9,714 bases of DNA, from positions 1 through 9,714 of the forward strand of contig JAQUCZ010000020.1 of the NCBI GenBank assembly GCA_028685945.1, in the 5' to 3' direction. Positions 1 to 7,366 of the stretch are shown piece by piece. Every line of letters begins with the position of its first letter. Within the stretch, counting starts at the first letter, position 1. Source of the stretch: Sulfurimonadaceae bacterium (GTDB taxonomy: Bacteria > Campylobacterota > Campylobacteria > Campylobacterales > Sulfurimonadaceae). Made by a program: the position numbers and the translations under genes. The notes under the pieces are model-generated. The model ran no database searches. It saw only the letters and a program-made list of their open reading frames with translations, and was not told the origin of the DNA.

Positions 1-1
1 A

Positions 2-760
2 TGGTCGGCTGGAAAAGGGGAGTTTGTAGACTTCCTTTTCCTCTTCCCCGCTTCGATAACTGGATGGGCGGTAACGGCATATCTTTTAAGCCGTTTTGTT
101 CCCGATGCAACACCTCCGAAAGTGGAGGGGGGCGAGCCTGTCGTTATCCATAAAGGTGGGAAGGTGATTATCGTTTTAGGTATTACGACGATCGCTATTG
201 CCGTGTTGGGAAAACAATTGATGCATCTGCCTCCGATGTGGGGGATGCTTTTTGGGCTTTCTCTTTTGCAGCTCTATGCTATTTCGCTCAAAAAATATCA
301 CGACCACGATATCCAGATTTTTAAATCGGTTTCAAGAATCGAAAACGATACGTTGCTTTTCTTCTTCGGTATTTTGGCAGCGGTAGGAGCGCTTCATTTT
401 GCGGGCTTTTTGGCACATGCCGTGAAGCTTTACGAGATGTTTAATCCTACGTTTGTCAATATCGGTGTCGGCTTCCTCTCTGCGATAGTGGATAACGTGC
501 CGGTAATGTCGGCAGTTTTAAAATCCTCACCCGACTTAGAGCTCTCTCAGTGGCTTTTGGTAACGCTCACCGCGGGTGTCGGCGGATCGCTCATTAGCTT
601 CGGATCGGCAGCGGGAGTAGGCGTTATGGGGAAACTCAAAGGGGTGTATACTTTTGGCTCCCATATGCGTTTGGCATGGACGGTTTTTATAGGCTACGTT
701 GTCTCAATTGCAGTTTGGTATCTCCAATTTGAAGTTTTAGGTCTTTATATCAAACATTAA
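2..760 (+). CDS. nhaD: NhaD-type Na+/H+ antiporter, C-terminal part (5' truncated by window edge)
   Basis: The frame is open from base 2, giving 252 residues up to TAA at 758-760. A GTG at 122 is only an internal codon, because coding sequence of the same hydrophobic, transporter-like character continues upstream of it. The product is an integral inner-membrane protein. At least six hydrophobic segments alternate with short polar loops, and a charged stretch with several Lys and His near the middle would be cytoplasmic. The segment containing SAIVDNVPVMSAVL, followed by a Gly/Ser-rich GVGGSLISFGSAAGVGVMG, is typical of the C-terminal half of NhaD antiporters in the ion transporter superfamily, where the Asp-Asn pair lies in the ion path. 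Such proteins expel Na+ or Li+ in exchange for protons. The next gene is 143 bp away behind a hairpin, so this is probably the last gene of its transcript. Another ion transporter superfamily member, such as an ArsB-like protein, is less likely. Confidence 0.82.
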   Translation, partial: WSAGKGEFVDFLFLFPASITGWAVTAYLLSRFVPDATPPKVEGGEPVVIHKGGKVIIVLGITTIAIAVLGKQLMHLPPMWGMLFGLSLLQLYAISLKKYHDHDIQIFKSVSRIENDTLLFFFGILAAVGALHFAGFLAHAVKLYEMFNPTFVNIGVGFLSAIVDNVPVMSAVLKSSPDLELSQWLLVTLTAGVGGSLISFGSAAGVGVMGKLKGVYTFGSHMRLAWTVFIGYVVSIAVWYLQFEVLGLYIKH

Positions 761-790
761 TCTTTCTTAGTATATCATTCCGTTTACAAT

Positions 791-822
791 CGGCAGAAGA
801 GTTTGTTCAAACTTCTTCTGTC
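791..822 (+). terminator. Hairpin after the antiporter gene, possible terminator
   Basis: The arms CGGCAGAAGAGTTTG and CAAACTTCTTCTGTCG pair over about 15 bp with one bulge and one G-U pair, leaving a small loop around GTTC. It lies 31 bp past the antiporter stop. No clean T-run follows, only mixed T-rich sequence (TTTGATTCTATATTTTCT at 832-850), so it is a weak or factor-assisted terminator at best. A possible -10 for guaA is TATATT at 841-846. Nothing else is evident in this 143-bp gap. Confidence 0.5.
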
Positions 823-903
823 GGCGCTAAAGTTTGATTCTATATTTTCTGAATTCAGACCCCATCAAGAAGCGTTCAAACTCTCTTATAAAAGGCATTT
901 CAA

Positions 904-2454
904 ATGACAAATGTTAGTATTATAGTCTTAGACTTTGGCTCACAATACACCCAGCTTATAGCACGCCGTTTGCGTGAAGATAAAATCTATTGCGAGATTC
1001 TCCCTTACTATACGAAAGTCGAAGATATCAAAGCAAAAAATCCTCAAGGGATTATTTTAAGCGGCGGTCCCTCTTCGGTGTACAACAAAGATGCTTACGA
1101 AGTTGACCAAGGTGTTTACACTATGGGTATCCCCGTGCTTGGTATCTGTTACGGAATGCAAAGAATCGCGGCGGATTTCGGCGGAAGCGTTATCCGTTCA
1201 TCGCACCATGAGTACGGCAAAGCGGAATTAAAAATTTTGGATCTTGATGCAAATTGTTCCCCTCTTTTTAAAGATTGTGACGATGAGAGAATCGTATGGA
1301 TGAGCCACAGCGATAAAGTCGATGTGCTCCCCGAAGGATTCACACCTATCGCAACATCTGCAAACTCTCCGTATGCAGCGATCGCCAATGAAGAGAAACG
1401 TATCTATGCGATGCAATACCATCCTGAAGTACAACACTCCGAAGAGGGGTATTTGATGCTTCGCAACTTTGCACGAAACATCTGCGGCGTAACCGAAAAA
1501 TGGAAAATGGAGCATTTTCTTAAAGAACAGATCAAAAAAATCCGCGAGCGCGTAGGAGACGGAAAAGTTCTCTGCGGTTTGAGCGGCGGGGTTGACAGCT
1601 CGGTTGTGGCTGCAATGCTCTATGAAGCGATCGGCGATCAGTTGATCCCTGTTTTTGTTGATAATGGTTTGTTAAGAAAAGGGGAACGCCAACAGGTAGA
1701 AGAGATATTTAAGGTCAACCTCAAAGCACCTTTGGTGGTTGCCGATGCACGCGATCTCTTTTTGGGGCGTTTGGCAGGAATAAGCGATCCCGAGAAAAAG
1801 CGCAAAATCATAGGACACACGTTTATCGAAGTGTTTGAAGCGGAAGCAAAAAAACACGACGGGATAAAATTTTTGGCGCAAGGGACACTCTACCCGGACG
1901 TTATAGAATCTATCTCCGTAAACGGTCCTTCGGAGGTTATCAAGTCGCACCACAACGTAGGCGGATTGCCCGATTGGATGGATTTTGAACTTATCGAGCC
2001 GTTGCGTGAACTTTTTAAAGACGAAGTGCGTAAAATCGGTTTAGAACTTGGACTTCCCGAGTCTATGATCAACCGCCATCCGTTTCCAGGACCGGGACTG
2101 GCGATTAGAATCATGGGCGATGTCAACCAAGCCGATCTTGATCTGCTTCGCGAAGCGGACGTTATTTTGTTGGACGAGCTTAAAGCAAGCGGCTACTACG
2201 CAAAAACATGGCAAGCGTTTGCAGTGCTTTTAAACGTGAAGTCCGTAGGCGTTATGGGTGATAACAGAACCTACGACAATACGGTTTGTATCCGTGTCGT
2301 CGAAGCAGTCGACGGTATGACTGCAACTTTTGCACATCTGCCGCACGACCTTTTAGAGAGAATTTCTCGCCGTATCATTAACGAGGTAAACGGAATCAAC
2401 CGCGTCGTTTACGACATCTCCTCCAAACCGCCCGCTACTATCGAGTGGGAATAA
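904..2454 (+). CDS. guaA: GMP synthase (glutamine-hydrolysing)
   Basis: This enzyme converts XMP, ATP and glutamine to GMP in the cytoplasm, the last step of guanine nucleotide synthesis. The protein has 516 residues, close to the family's usual length. The N-terminal class I glutamine amidotransferase (about 1-195) starts with LDFGSQYTQLIARR, has the nucleophile Cys82 in GICYGMQ, and completes its triad with His173 and Glu175 in YHPEV. The ATP-pyrophosphatase domain (about 205-390) carries the PP-loop SGGVDSS at 227-233. The C-terminal dimerisation domain ends with the canonical KPPATIEWE. The ATG at 904 is preceded by AAAAGG (890-895) at a spacing of 8, and the protein begins directly at the conserved core, so this start is secure. 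It is flanked by hairpins on both sides and may be transcribed alone. All motifs are intact. Confidence 0.98.
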   Translation: MTNVSIIVLDFGSQYTQLIARRLREDKIYCEILPYYTKVEDIKAKNPQGIILSGGPSSVYNKDAYEVDQGVYTMGIPVLGICYGMQRIAADFGGSVIRSSHHEYGKAELKILDLDANCSPLFKDCDDERIVWMSHSDKVDVLPEGFTPIATSANSPYAAIANEEKRIYAMQYHPEVQHSEEGYLMLRNFARNICGVTEKWKMEHFLKEQIKKIRERVGDGKVLCGLSGGVDSSVVAAMLYEAIGDQLIPVFVDNGLLRKGERQQVEEIFKVNLKAPLVVADARDLFLGRLAGISDPEKKRKIIGHTFIEVFEAEAKKHDGIKFLAQGTLYPDVIESISVNGPSEVIKSHHNVGGLPDWMDFELIEPLRELFKDEVRKIGLELGLPESMINRHPFPGPGLAIRIMGDVNQADLDLLREADVILLDELKASGYYAKTWQAFAVLLNVKSVGVMGDNRTYDNTVCIRVVEAVDGMTATFAHLPHDLLERISRRIINEVNGINRVVYDISSKPPATIEWE

Positions 2455-2460
2455 AAATCT

Positions 2461-2487
2461 ATGGCATGTAAAACTCTTACATGCCAT
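2461..2487 (+). terminator. Perfect 11-bp hairpin after guaA, possible terminator
   Basis: ATGGCATGTAA (2461-2471) and TTACATGCCAT (2477-2487) are exact reverse complements around the 5-base loop AACTC, beginning 7 bp after the guaA stop. The position suits a terminator or a 3'-end stabiliser of guaA mRNA. No T-run follows (TAGTTGAAAATAATTG), so intrinsic termination on the + strand would be inefficient. Its core 9-mer also builds the terminator after pnp, with the arms in the opposite order. Confidence 0.6.
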
Positions 2488-2506
2488 TAGTTGAAAATAA
2501 TTGATA

Positions 2507-2543
2507 CGATACTTGATTTCTCTCAAAGAAAAACCAAGTATCG
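2507..2543. repeat. Long imperfect dyad upstream of the purD promoter
   Basis: CGATACTTG (2507-2515) and CAAGTATCG (2535-2543) are perfect 9-bp arms. The interior keeps pairing (TTT with AAA, TCT with AGA) with two mismatches, leaving a 3-base loop CAA at 2524-2526, so all 37 bases form one symmetric element. It ends 6 bp before a TATAAT. It could be an operator for a dimeric regulator, or a second hairpin at the 3' end of guaA mRNA. The DNA alone does not decide between these. Confidence 0.55.
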
Positions 2544-2549
2544 CTTATG

Positions 2550-2555
2550 TATAAT
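2550..2555 (+). promoter_or_regulatory. Candidate -10 box of the purD-pnp operon promoter
   Basis: A perfect TATAAT, directly preceded by TATG and followed by A/T-rich DNA, lies 265 bp before the purD start. No convincing -35 hexamer is seen, which fits sigma-70 promoters of Campylobacterota, where T-rich periodic upstream sequence replaces it. Transcription would begin near 2562. This is the best promoter-like match between guaA and purD. Confidence 0.5.
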
Positions 2556-2561
2556 TGAAAA

Positions 2562-2807
2562 AATAATCTGGGTAGTTCGTGTCATTACATATTATGAGGG
2601 TTCTACATTTCTATTTAGTGAACTAGTAAACATTTCGTGTGTCGGTGACCTCGCTTGAGGTATTTAGGTTATGCCGATGAGGTTGCCGCCGTTAGATTTG
2701 TTTCGCTTCACTCATGTTCGGCTTTGAGAACCAAGGCTAAGTGTTAGACGGCTACTCGGGTTCATTGTATGAGTGTAGTGCATTTGGGTGCATTGCTCTA
2801 ATAAAAT
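2562..2807 (+). other. Long unrecognised leader or non-coding segment before purD
   Basis: About 245 bp without a credible gene. The longest start-to-stop frames are tiny, for example 18 codons from ATG at 2671. From about 2640 it is richer in G+C and in inverted repeats than the DNA just upstream. ACCTC-GCTT-GAGGT (2648-2661) is a small perfect hairpin. GCCGATGAG (2673-2681) and CTCATGTTCGGC (2711-2722) pair with a 3-base bulge. GTTAGA occurs at 2691 and 2743, and GTGCATT at 2778 and 2788. I do not see a purine, ZTP, preQ1 or THF riboswitch core, nor tRNA, tmRNA, SRP RNA or RNase P RNA. It may be a structured 5' leader of purD, a separate small RNA, or the remnant of an intergenic repeat. 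Confidence 0.35.
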
Positions 2808-2814
2808 GAGGGAG
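2808..2814 (+). promoter_or_regulatory. Ribosome binding site that fixes the purD start
   Basis: GAGGGAG lies 6 bases before ATG 2821. It favours that start over the in-frame ATG 2788, which has no such site and would add 11 residues without similarity to the family. Confidence 0.8.
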
Positions 2815-2820
2815 ATATTT

Positions 2821-4086
2821 ATGAAGATATTGATTTTAGGCAACGGTGCACGCGAATTTTCGATAGGTCGCGCAATTAAAAACGAAGCAAAAGAGCATGA
2901 GTTGTTTTACATGCCGGGAAACGGTGCGACCCATCAGCTTGGAACCAACATCAATATCAAAGATTTTAATGAACTGGCACTTTGGGCAAAGAAAAACGGG
3001 ATTGAACTCACCATCGTAGGACCCGAAGCTCCATTGGTCGAGGGTGTCGTAGACGTATTTAAATCGCACTCTCTTACAATTTTTGGACCCAGCAAAGCGG
3101 CCGCACGACTCGAGGGCTCAAAAGTCTATATGAAAAACTTTTTGGCAAAGTACAATATCCCTACGGCACGTTATATCGAAACCGATTCGATCGAGGAAGC
3201 ATTTAAGTTCACAAACTCTTTAAGCACGCCCATCGTGGTAAAAGCGGACGGTCTTTGCGGCGGCAAAGGGGTAATTATTGCACAGACACACGATGAAGCA
3301 AAGGTTGCCGTTAGCGAGATGCTTAGCGGCAAAAGTTTCGGCGACGCAGGGAAAAAAGTGATCGTTGAAGAGTTTTTAGACGGGTATGAACTTTCGATGT
3401 TCGCGGTGTGCGACGGAGATGATTTTATCCTTTTGCCTGCAGCGCAGGATCATAAGCGTTTAATGGACAACGACCAAGGTCCAAATACGGGAGGGATGGG
3501 TGCGTATGCTCCGACGCCTCTCGTCGATGACGTGCTTTATGAAAAAGTAAAAGAACGCATTATCCGTCCGACACTCGATGGGATGAAAAAAGAGAATGCT
3601 CCTTTTGAAGGCGTTTTGTTTATCGGCATTATGGTGGTCAAAGGGGAGCCTATTACGTTAGAGTTTAACGTTCGTTTCGGTGATCCTGAGTGCGAAATTC
3701 TTATGCCGCTTATGACCTCAAGCGTAAGCGATATGTTTTTAAAAGCCGCTACAAATCGTCTTGCGGAGATAAAAGTGGAGTTTTCAAAACAGTATGCCGT
3801 AGGTGTTGTGATGGCAAGCGAAAATTACCCTTACGGAAGTTCCAAGCCTGCAGAGATCATTTTAGATGATGTGCATCACGAAGAGATCGAAAAATATACC
3901 CATGTCTCTTATGCCGGAGTAAGCCTGCAAGATGATAAACTCTATGCAGACGGCGGGCGCGTTCTTGTGTGCGTGGGGCTTGGCGATACGATCAAACAAG
4001 CGCGCGATAGAGCGTATATGCGCTGCGGGCAAGTGCATTTTGCAGGGAAAAAACTACGCACGGATATCGCGTATCAGGCACTCTAG
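2821..4086 (+). CDS. purD: Phosphoribosylamine-glycine ligase (GAR synthetase)
   Basis: PurD joins 5-phosphoribosylamine and glycine with ATP to form GAR, the second step of de novo purine synthesis in the cytoplasm. From ATG 2821 the protein has 421 residues, normal for a monofunctional PurD. It begins MKILILGNGAREFSIGRA, the N-terminal Rossmann-like segment, where the usual GREHA reads AREFS. The ATP-grasp domain shows ADGLCGGKGV (142-151), the acidic VEEFLDGYELSMF region, and QDHKRLMDNDQGPNTGGMGAY (209-229), a PurD hallmark. The family signature RFGDPECE is at 285-292. The C-terminal domain runs to about 421 with a glycine-rich DGGRVLVCVGLG. It is the first gene of the likely operon, and guaA just upstream acts in the same pathway. 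The start is set by GAGGGAG at 2808-2814. Confidence 0.96.
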   Translation: MKILILGNGAREFSIGRAIKNEAKEHELFYMPGNGATHQLGTNINIKDFNELALWAKKNGIELTIVGPEAPLVEGVVDVFKSHSLTIFGPSKAAARLEGSKVYMKNFLAKYNIPTARYIETDSIEEAFKFTNSLSTPIVVKADGLCGGKGVIIAQTHDEAKVAVSEMLSGKSFGDAGKKVIVEEFLDGYELSMFAVCDGDDFILLPAAQDHKRLMDNDQGPNTGGMGAYAPTPLVDDVLYEKVKERIIRPTLDGMKKENAPFEGVLFIGIMVVKGEPITLEFNVRFGDPECEILMPLMTSSVSDMFLKAATNRLAEIKVEFSKQYAVGVVMASENYPYGSSKPAEIILDDVHHEEIEKYTHVSYAGVSLQDDKLYADGGRVLVCVGLGDTIKQARDRAYMRCGQVHFAGKKLRTDIAYQAL

Positions 4087-4128
4087 TAGATGAATTAAGA
4101 GATAGAAAACTTACTGCATCGAGAGGGC

Positions 4129-4539
4129 TTGAGCCTAGCCGATAACAAAAAGAGAAGTTTGGCATTTTTTATAGACGAAATGCTTCTCTCTTTTTTGCTT
4201 ATGTTTGCGTTGTGGGACTCGTTTGCTCAGGCAAAAAACGTAGAAGAGGTTATCAACCTAACAAATACCTTTGTGCTTGAATATATGGCGTTAAAGATAA
4301 TCTACCAAGCGTTTTTTACGATGCAGTACGGAGGCTCTTTGGGCAAGATCATTATGAAGATCCGCGTGATCGAGATACGTACTTTGCAAAACCCGAGCGT
4401 ACTGAGCTCTCTTAATCGTGCTATTTTTAGAATTATCAGCGAGATGCTTTTTTATTTGGGCTTTTTATGGGGATTACTCGATCCTGCACGCCAAACATGG
4501 CACGATAAAACGGCACAAACTTTGGTAATCAATGCGTAA
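4129..4539 (+). CDS. Small RDD-family membrane protein (start uncertain, possibly 5'-disrupted)
   Basis: An inner-membrane protein of unknown substrate. From TTG 4129 it has 136 residues. RDD features are the Arg/Asp pair in KKRSLAFFIDEMLLSF at the first membrane segment, GGSLGK at 68-73 and RQTWHDKTAQTLV near the C-terminus (from 121). Three hydrophobic segments lie at about 11-31, 45-63 and 103-120. The start is odd. GAGAGGG (4121-4127) sits only 1 base from TTG 4129, too close for a good ribosome site. The same frame upstream reads EIENLLHREG from 4099 and reaches an ATG at 4090, three bases after the purD stop, but is broken by TAA at 4096-4098, the third codon. The protein may start at TTG 4129, at a non-standard codon upstream, or be impaired. 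The 3' end overlaps lptD by 8 bp. Small RDD genes beside lptD suggest an envelope role, which is inference. Confidence 0.78.
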   Translation: MSLADNKKRSLAFFIDEMLLSFLLMFALWDSFAQAKNVEEVINLTNTFVLEYMALKIIYQAFFTMQYGGSLGKIIMKIRVIEIRTLQNPSVLSSLNRAIFRIISEMLFYLGFLWGLLDPARQTWHDKTAQTLVINA

Positions 4540-6700
4540 GTTTTTTTTTCTGCTTCTTTTTTGTGCTCTCTTTCTACATGCCAAAGAGAAAGTGGAAATA
4601 TATGCAACATCCATAACGGCACAAGGGGATAGCGTCGTTGCCTCCGATGAAGTTATCGTAGTGTACGGCACCTATTTTTTAAGTGCCAAAAGAGCGCTCT
4701 ACAATAAACAAACGGGTGATTTGGAACTTTTTGAAAATATACGCGCAAACTATAACGGCGAATACAAACTGTTGGGTTCTTACGCAAAAATAAACATAGC
4801 CAAAAAAGAGCGGCTTTTTCAGCCGTTTTATATGCTTGAGAAAAAATCGGAAGTATGGCTAAGCGGCGATACGGGATATGCTCTTGAGAACGATTTGGAT
4901 ATAAAAGCGGGAATCACAAGCGGATGTGATCCGATCGATCCTCTTTGGAAAATAGAGTTCTCCTCTTCGGAGTACAATACCGAATCAAAATGGCTTAACC
5001 TCTACAATGCAAGGCTTTATCTTTACGACATCCCTCTTATTTATACTCCCTATTTCGGCTATCCGCTTGATAAAACAAGGAGAACGGGTCTGCTTCTTCC
5101 TGCATTCGGGATCTCCGGCAGCGAGGGGTTTTATTATGAACAACCTTTCTATATTGCCGAGCAAAATTGGTGGGATGCTGAGTTTAAACCTCAAATAAGA
5201 ACTTTGCGCGGTGAAGGGCTTTACGGAGCGTTTCGGTTTGTGGATAGTCCTCTGTCGAAGGGAACGCTTCAAGCGGGCTATTTTAAAGAGAAACGCTCCT
5301 ATGTTGCGGAGAACGAACTGATTAACGACAAACACTACGGATTTAATTTCGAATATGAAAACAAAGACGTAGCAGGCGGCTGGTTCGGAGTCTCCGACGA
5401 TGCACAAACGGGGCTTTACATCGATATCAATAATATGAATGACGTCGATTATATCAACCTCTCCTCAAACGATACGACCCAGACCGTGACTGCAACGCAG
5501 ATTCTCTCTAGGATTAATGGTTTTTACAACGGGGGGGAAAATTATTTCGGTACTTATTTTAAATACTACAAAGATTTGACTTTGGAGAGTAATGAAAATA
5601 CGTTGCAAAAGCTTCCGACGTTACACTACCACAGCTATTTGGATACGCTCTTGGAAGATCATTTTCTCTATAACGTGGATATCCAAAGCAACAATATTTA
5701 TAGAGAGATCAATAAAAAAGTTTTGCAAACAGACATAAGCGTTCCCCTGACGCTTCAAACTGCCTTATTCGACGAATATCTTCAACTTGCATATACGGCG
5801 CAACTTTATGCGCAGCACTCGAAATTTTCGGGGAACGAGGAGGTGAAAAGCGGGGAGTACGATAACGGCTATTATGCGCGAAACTACCACGAGCTTAAAG
5901 CCTCTACCCAATTGACGAAAGGTTTTGATACCTTTACGCATGTTTTGGGATTCGGAGCTACATTGACAAGTAAAGGGGACGATACGCAAACCGGGTATTA
6001 TGAGGAGTACGAAGCGTTTTGTTCACTCAAAGAGAATCAAATGAACCCGCAATGTGAATTTTATACGCTCTCCGACATAGAGGATGTCGTCAAGCTTGAT
6101 TTTTCCCAATATTTTTACGATGAAGCGGCAAAGCAAAGGGTTTACCACAGAGTAGCGCAAAATATCGATTACAATAAAGAAAGCAACGAACTTGGAGAAC
6201 TTGAAAACGAATTGGATGTGCAGCTGACGGATACGATTAGCTACTATAACAATCTGTTTTATAATTACGACGAAAAGGCATTTTCTAAAATTTTCAATCA
6301 AATAGCGTATCGAGACGGCAGTTGGAATTTTTCGCTCTCCCATCTTTATCGCGATACTTTTTTAGAAGAAACGCCTACGTATACCCCTTATACAAGCTAT
6401 ATTACATCGACGCTACGCTACACTTACGACGAACACTATTCGTACCACGCCGGTATGAATTACGATTATGAAAATAGAGAGAAAAAAAGTTCCGAAATAG
6501 GTTTTATGTATAAAAAGCGATGTTGGGACTTTGGACTTCGCTATGTTGAGAATGTGCGCCCTGTTTTAAGAACGGGAGACACCTCCTCAATTTATGATCG
6601 ATATTTATATATAAGCGTGGTGTTAAAGCCCCTGATGGGAAGCGGCGGCGGAGCTTCGGACTTTGCTATGCGTTTGCCCGAAAAGCTTAAGGAGAATTGA
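4532..6700 (+). CDS. lptD: LPS-assembly protein LptD (OstA/Imp)
   Basis: LptD is the outer-membrane beta-barrel that, with lipoprotein LptE, inserts lipopolysaccharide into the outer leaflet. The protein has 722 residues, similar to other short epsilonproteobacterial forms and smaller than the E. coli one. It begins with a Sec signal peptide (basic MRK, a Leu/Phe-rich core, likely cut after LHA at 17). An OstA-type periplasmic jellyroll follows at about 20-105 (SITAQGDSVVASDEVIVVYG). The conserved SGCDPIDPLWKI has Cys132, and IPLIYTPYFGYPLDKTRRTGLLLP marks entry to the barrel, which runs to about residue 700 with alternating aromatic strands. The C-terminal KKRCWDFGLRY has Cys664 where many LptD have adjacent cysteines. 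Other mature cysteines are 497 and 508. The start overlaps the RDD stop by 8 bp without a strong ribosome site, suggesting translational coupling. Confidence 0.93.
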   Translation: MRKFFFLLLFCALFLHAKEKVEIYATSITAQGDSVVASDEVIVVYGTYFLSAKRALYNKQTGDLELFENIRANYNGEYKLLGSYAKINIAKKERLFQPFYMLEKKSEVWLSGDTGYALENDLDIKAGITSGCDPIDPLWKIEFSSSEYNTESKWLNLYNARLYLYDIPLIYTPYFGYPLDKTRRTGLLLPAFGISGSEGFYYEQPFYIAEQNWWDAEFKPQIRTLRGEGLYGAFRFVDSPLSKGTLQAGYFKEKRSYVAENELINDKHYGFNFEYENKDVAGGWFGVSDDAQTGLYIDINNMNDVDYINLSSNDTTQTVTATQILSRINGFYNGGENYFGTYFKYYKDLTLESNENTLQKLPTLHYHSYLDTLLEDHFLYNVDIQSNNIYREINKKVLQTDISVPLTLQTALFDEYLQLAYTAQLYAQHSKFSGNEEVKSGEYDNGYYARNYHELKASTQLTKGFDTFTHVLGFGATLTSKGDDTQTGYYEEYEAFCSLKENQMNPQCEFYTLSDIEDVVKLDFSQYFYDEAAKQRVYHRVAQNIDYNKESNELGELENELDVQLTDTISYYNNLFYNYDEKAFSKIFNQIAYRDGSWNFSLSHLYRDTFLEETPTYTPYTSYITSTLRYTYDEHYSYHAGMNYDYENREKKSSEIGFMYKKRCWDFGLRYVENVRPVLRTGDTSSIYDRYLYISVVLKPLMGSGGGASDFAMRLPEKLKEN

Positions 6701-6703
6701 CGT

Positions 6704-7366
6704 ATGCATTACAAACATATCCTCAAAAACAGAGAAGATGCTGCTTTGCGCCTAAAAGAGGCGATTCCTATGCAAAGGCTCAAAGAGGAGAATTGGAAAA
6801 TTATCGCCGTCTCCAAAGGGGGGCTGGAGGTTGCGGCGTATTTGCGGGGTAAATACCAAAACGAGATAGATTTTTTGTTTACGGAGCCCATCTTTGCACC
6901 CAACAACGACGAGTGCGAAATAGCCCGTGTCAGTGAGAGCGAAGAGATCGTGATCCACGAAAAACTGGTCGATGCGTTTGATATCAAGTACGACTATATT
7001 TACGGCGAAGCACACCGCAAACACGAAGAGAAGATACTAAGTTCTATCTATAAATACCGCAAAGGGCGACGTTTCGTAAACGTCAAAGGGGAATTTGTGC
7101 TTTTGATCGATGAGGGGAGCGAAACCGGTTCGAAGTTTGTGACGGCTCTTAAAACGATTTTGGCACAAAAACCCAAAGCGGTATATATAGCAGTTCCCGT
7201 GCTTCCGAGTGACGTACTGGAGCTTTTAGAACCTTTTTGCGACGATGTTTATTGCCTTTACGATATCGAGGACTATGTTGAAACATCCCTTTATTATGAA
7301 GAGTTAGATAAGATTAGCGAAGAGAAAATTGAAAAATATTTGGAGAATAAACGGCATGAAGTATGA
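6704..7366 (+). CDS. Predicted phosphoribosyltransferase, COG1926-like
   Basis: A 220-residue cytoplasmic protein that looks like the COG1926 group of type I phosphoribosyltransferases. It begins with a FRDREEA-like segment (ILKNREDAALRLKEAI) and continues with VSKGGLEVAAYL, where the family has a PRGGVPVA-like loop. LFTEPIFAPNNDECEIARVSE parallels the family's RK-APGNPE-AIGAV motif. The putative PRPP loop is LLIDEGSETGSK (D136, E137, T141, G142), which departs from the usual DDG-ATG by Asp to Glu and Ala to Glu. The C-terminal YVETSLYYEEL parallels the family's FxxVGxWYxxF end. The substrate is unknown and the altered loop makes activity uncertain. AAGGAG (6689-6694) lies 9 bases before ATG 6704, which supports the start. 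It follows lptD by 3 bp and overlaps pnp by 11 bp, so it lies within the operon. Confidence 0.75.
   Translation: MHYKHILKNREDAALRLKEAIPMQRLKEENWKIIAVSKGGLEVAAYLRGKYQNEIDFLFTEPIFAPNNDECEIARVSESEEIVIHEKLVDAFDIKYDYIYGEAHRKHEEKILSSIYKYRKGRRFVNVKGEFVLLIDEGSETGSKFVTALKTILAQKPKAVYIAVPVLPSDVLELLEPFCDDVYCLYDIEDYVETSLYYEELDKISEEKIEKYLENKRHEV

Noticed and set aside
122..760. Antiporter gene starting at GTG 122
   Set aside because: The frame stays open to the window edge and reads membrane-protein sequence before 122, so the gene begins upstream of the window.
887..892. TATAAA as a -10 box for guaA
   Set aside because: It would place the transcript start almost at the ATG and overlaps the ribosome binding site.
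2671..2727. Small ORF of 18 codons starting at ATG 2671
   Set aside because: It is very short, lacks a ribosome site and lies inside a repeat-rich segment.
2691..2749. Integron attC-like ends (GTTAGAT and GTTAGAC)
   Set aside because: The two core-like words are direct, not inverted, so they cannot form the attC fold, and no integrase or cassette gene is present.
4985..5407. Minus-strand open frame of 140 codons inside lptD
   Set aside because: It lies opposite strongly LptD-like sequence and has no recognisable domain.
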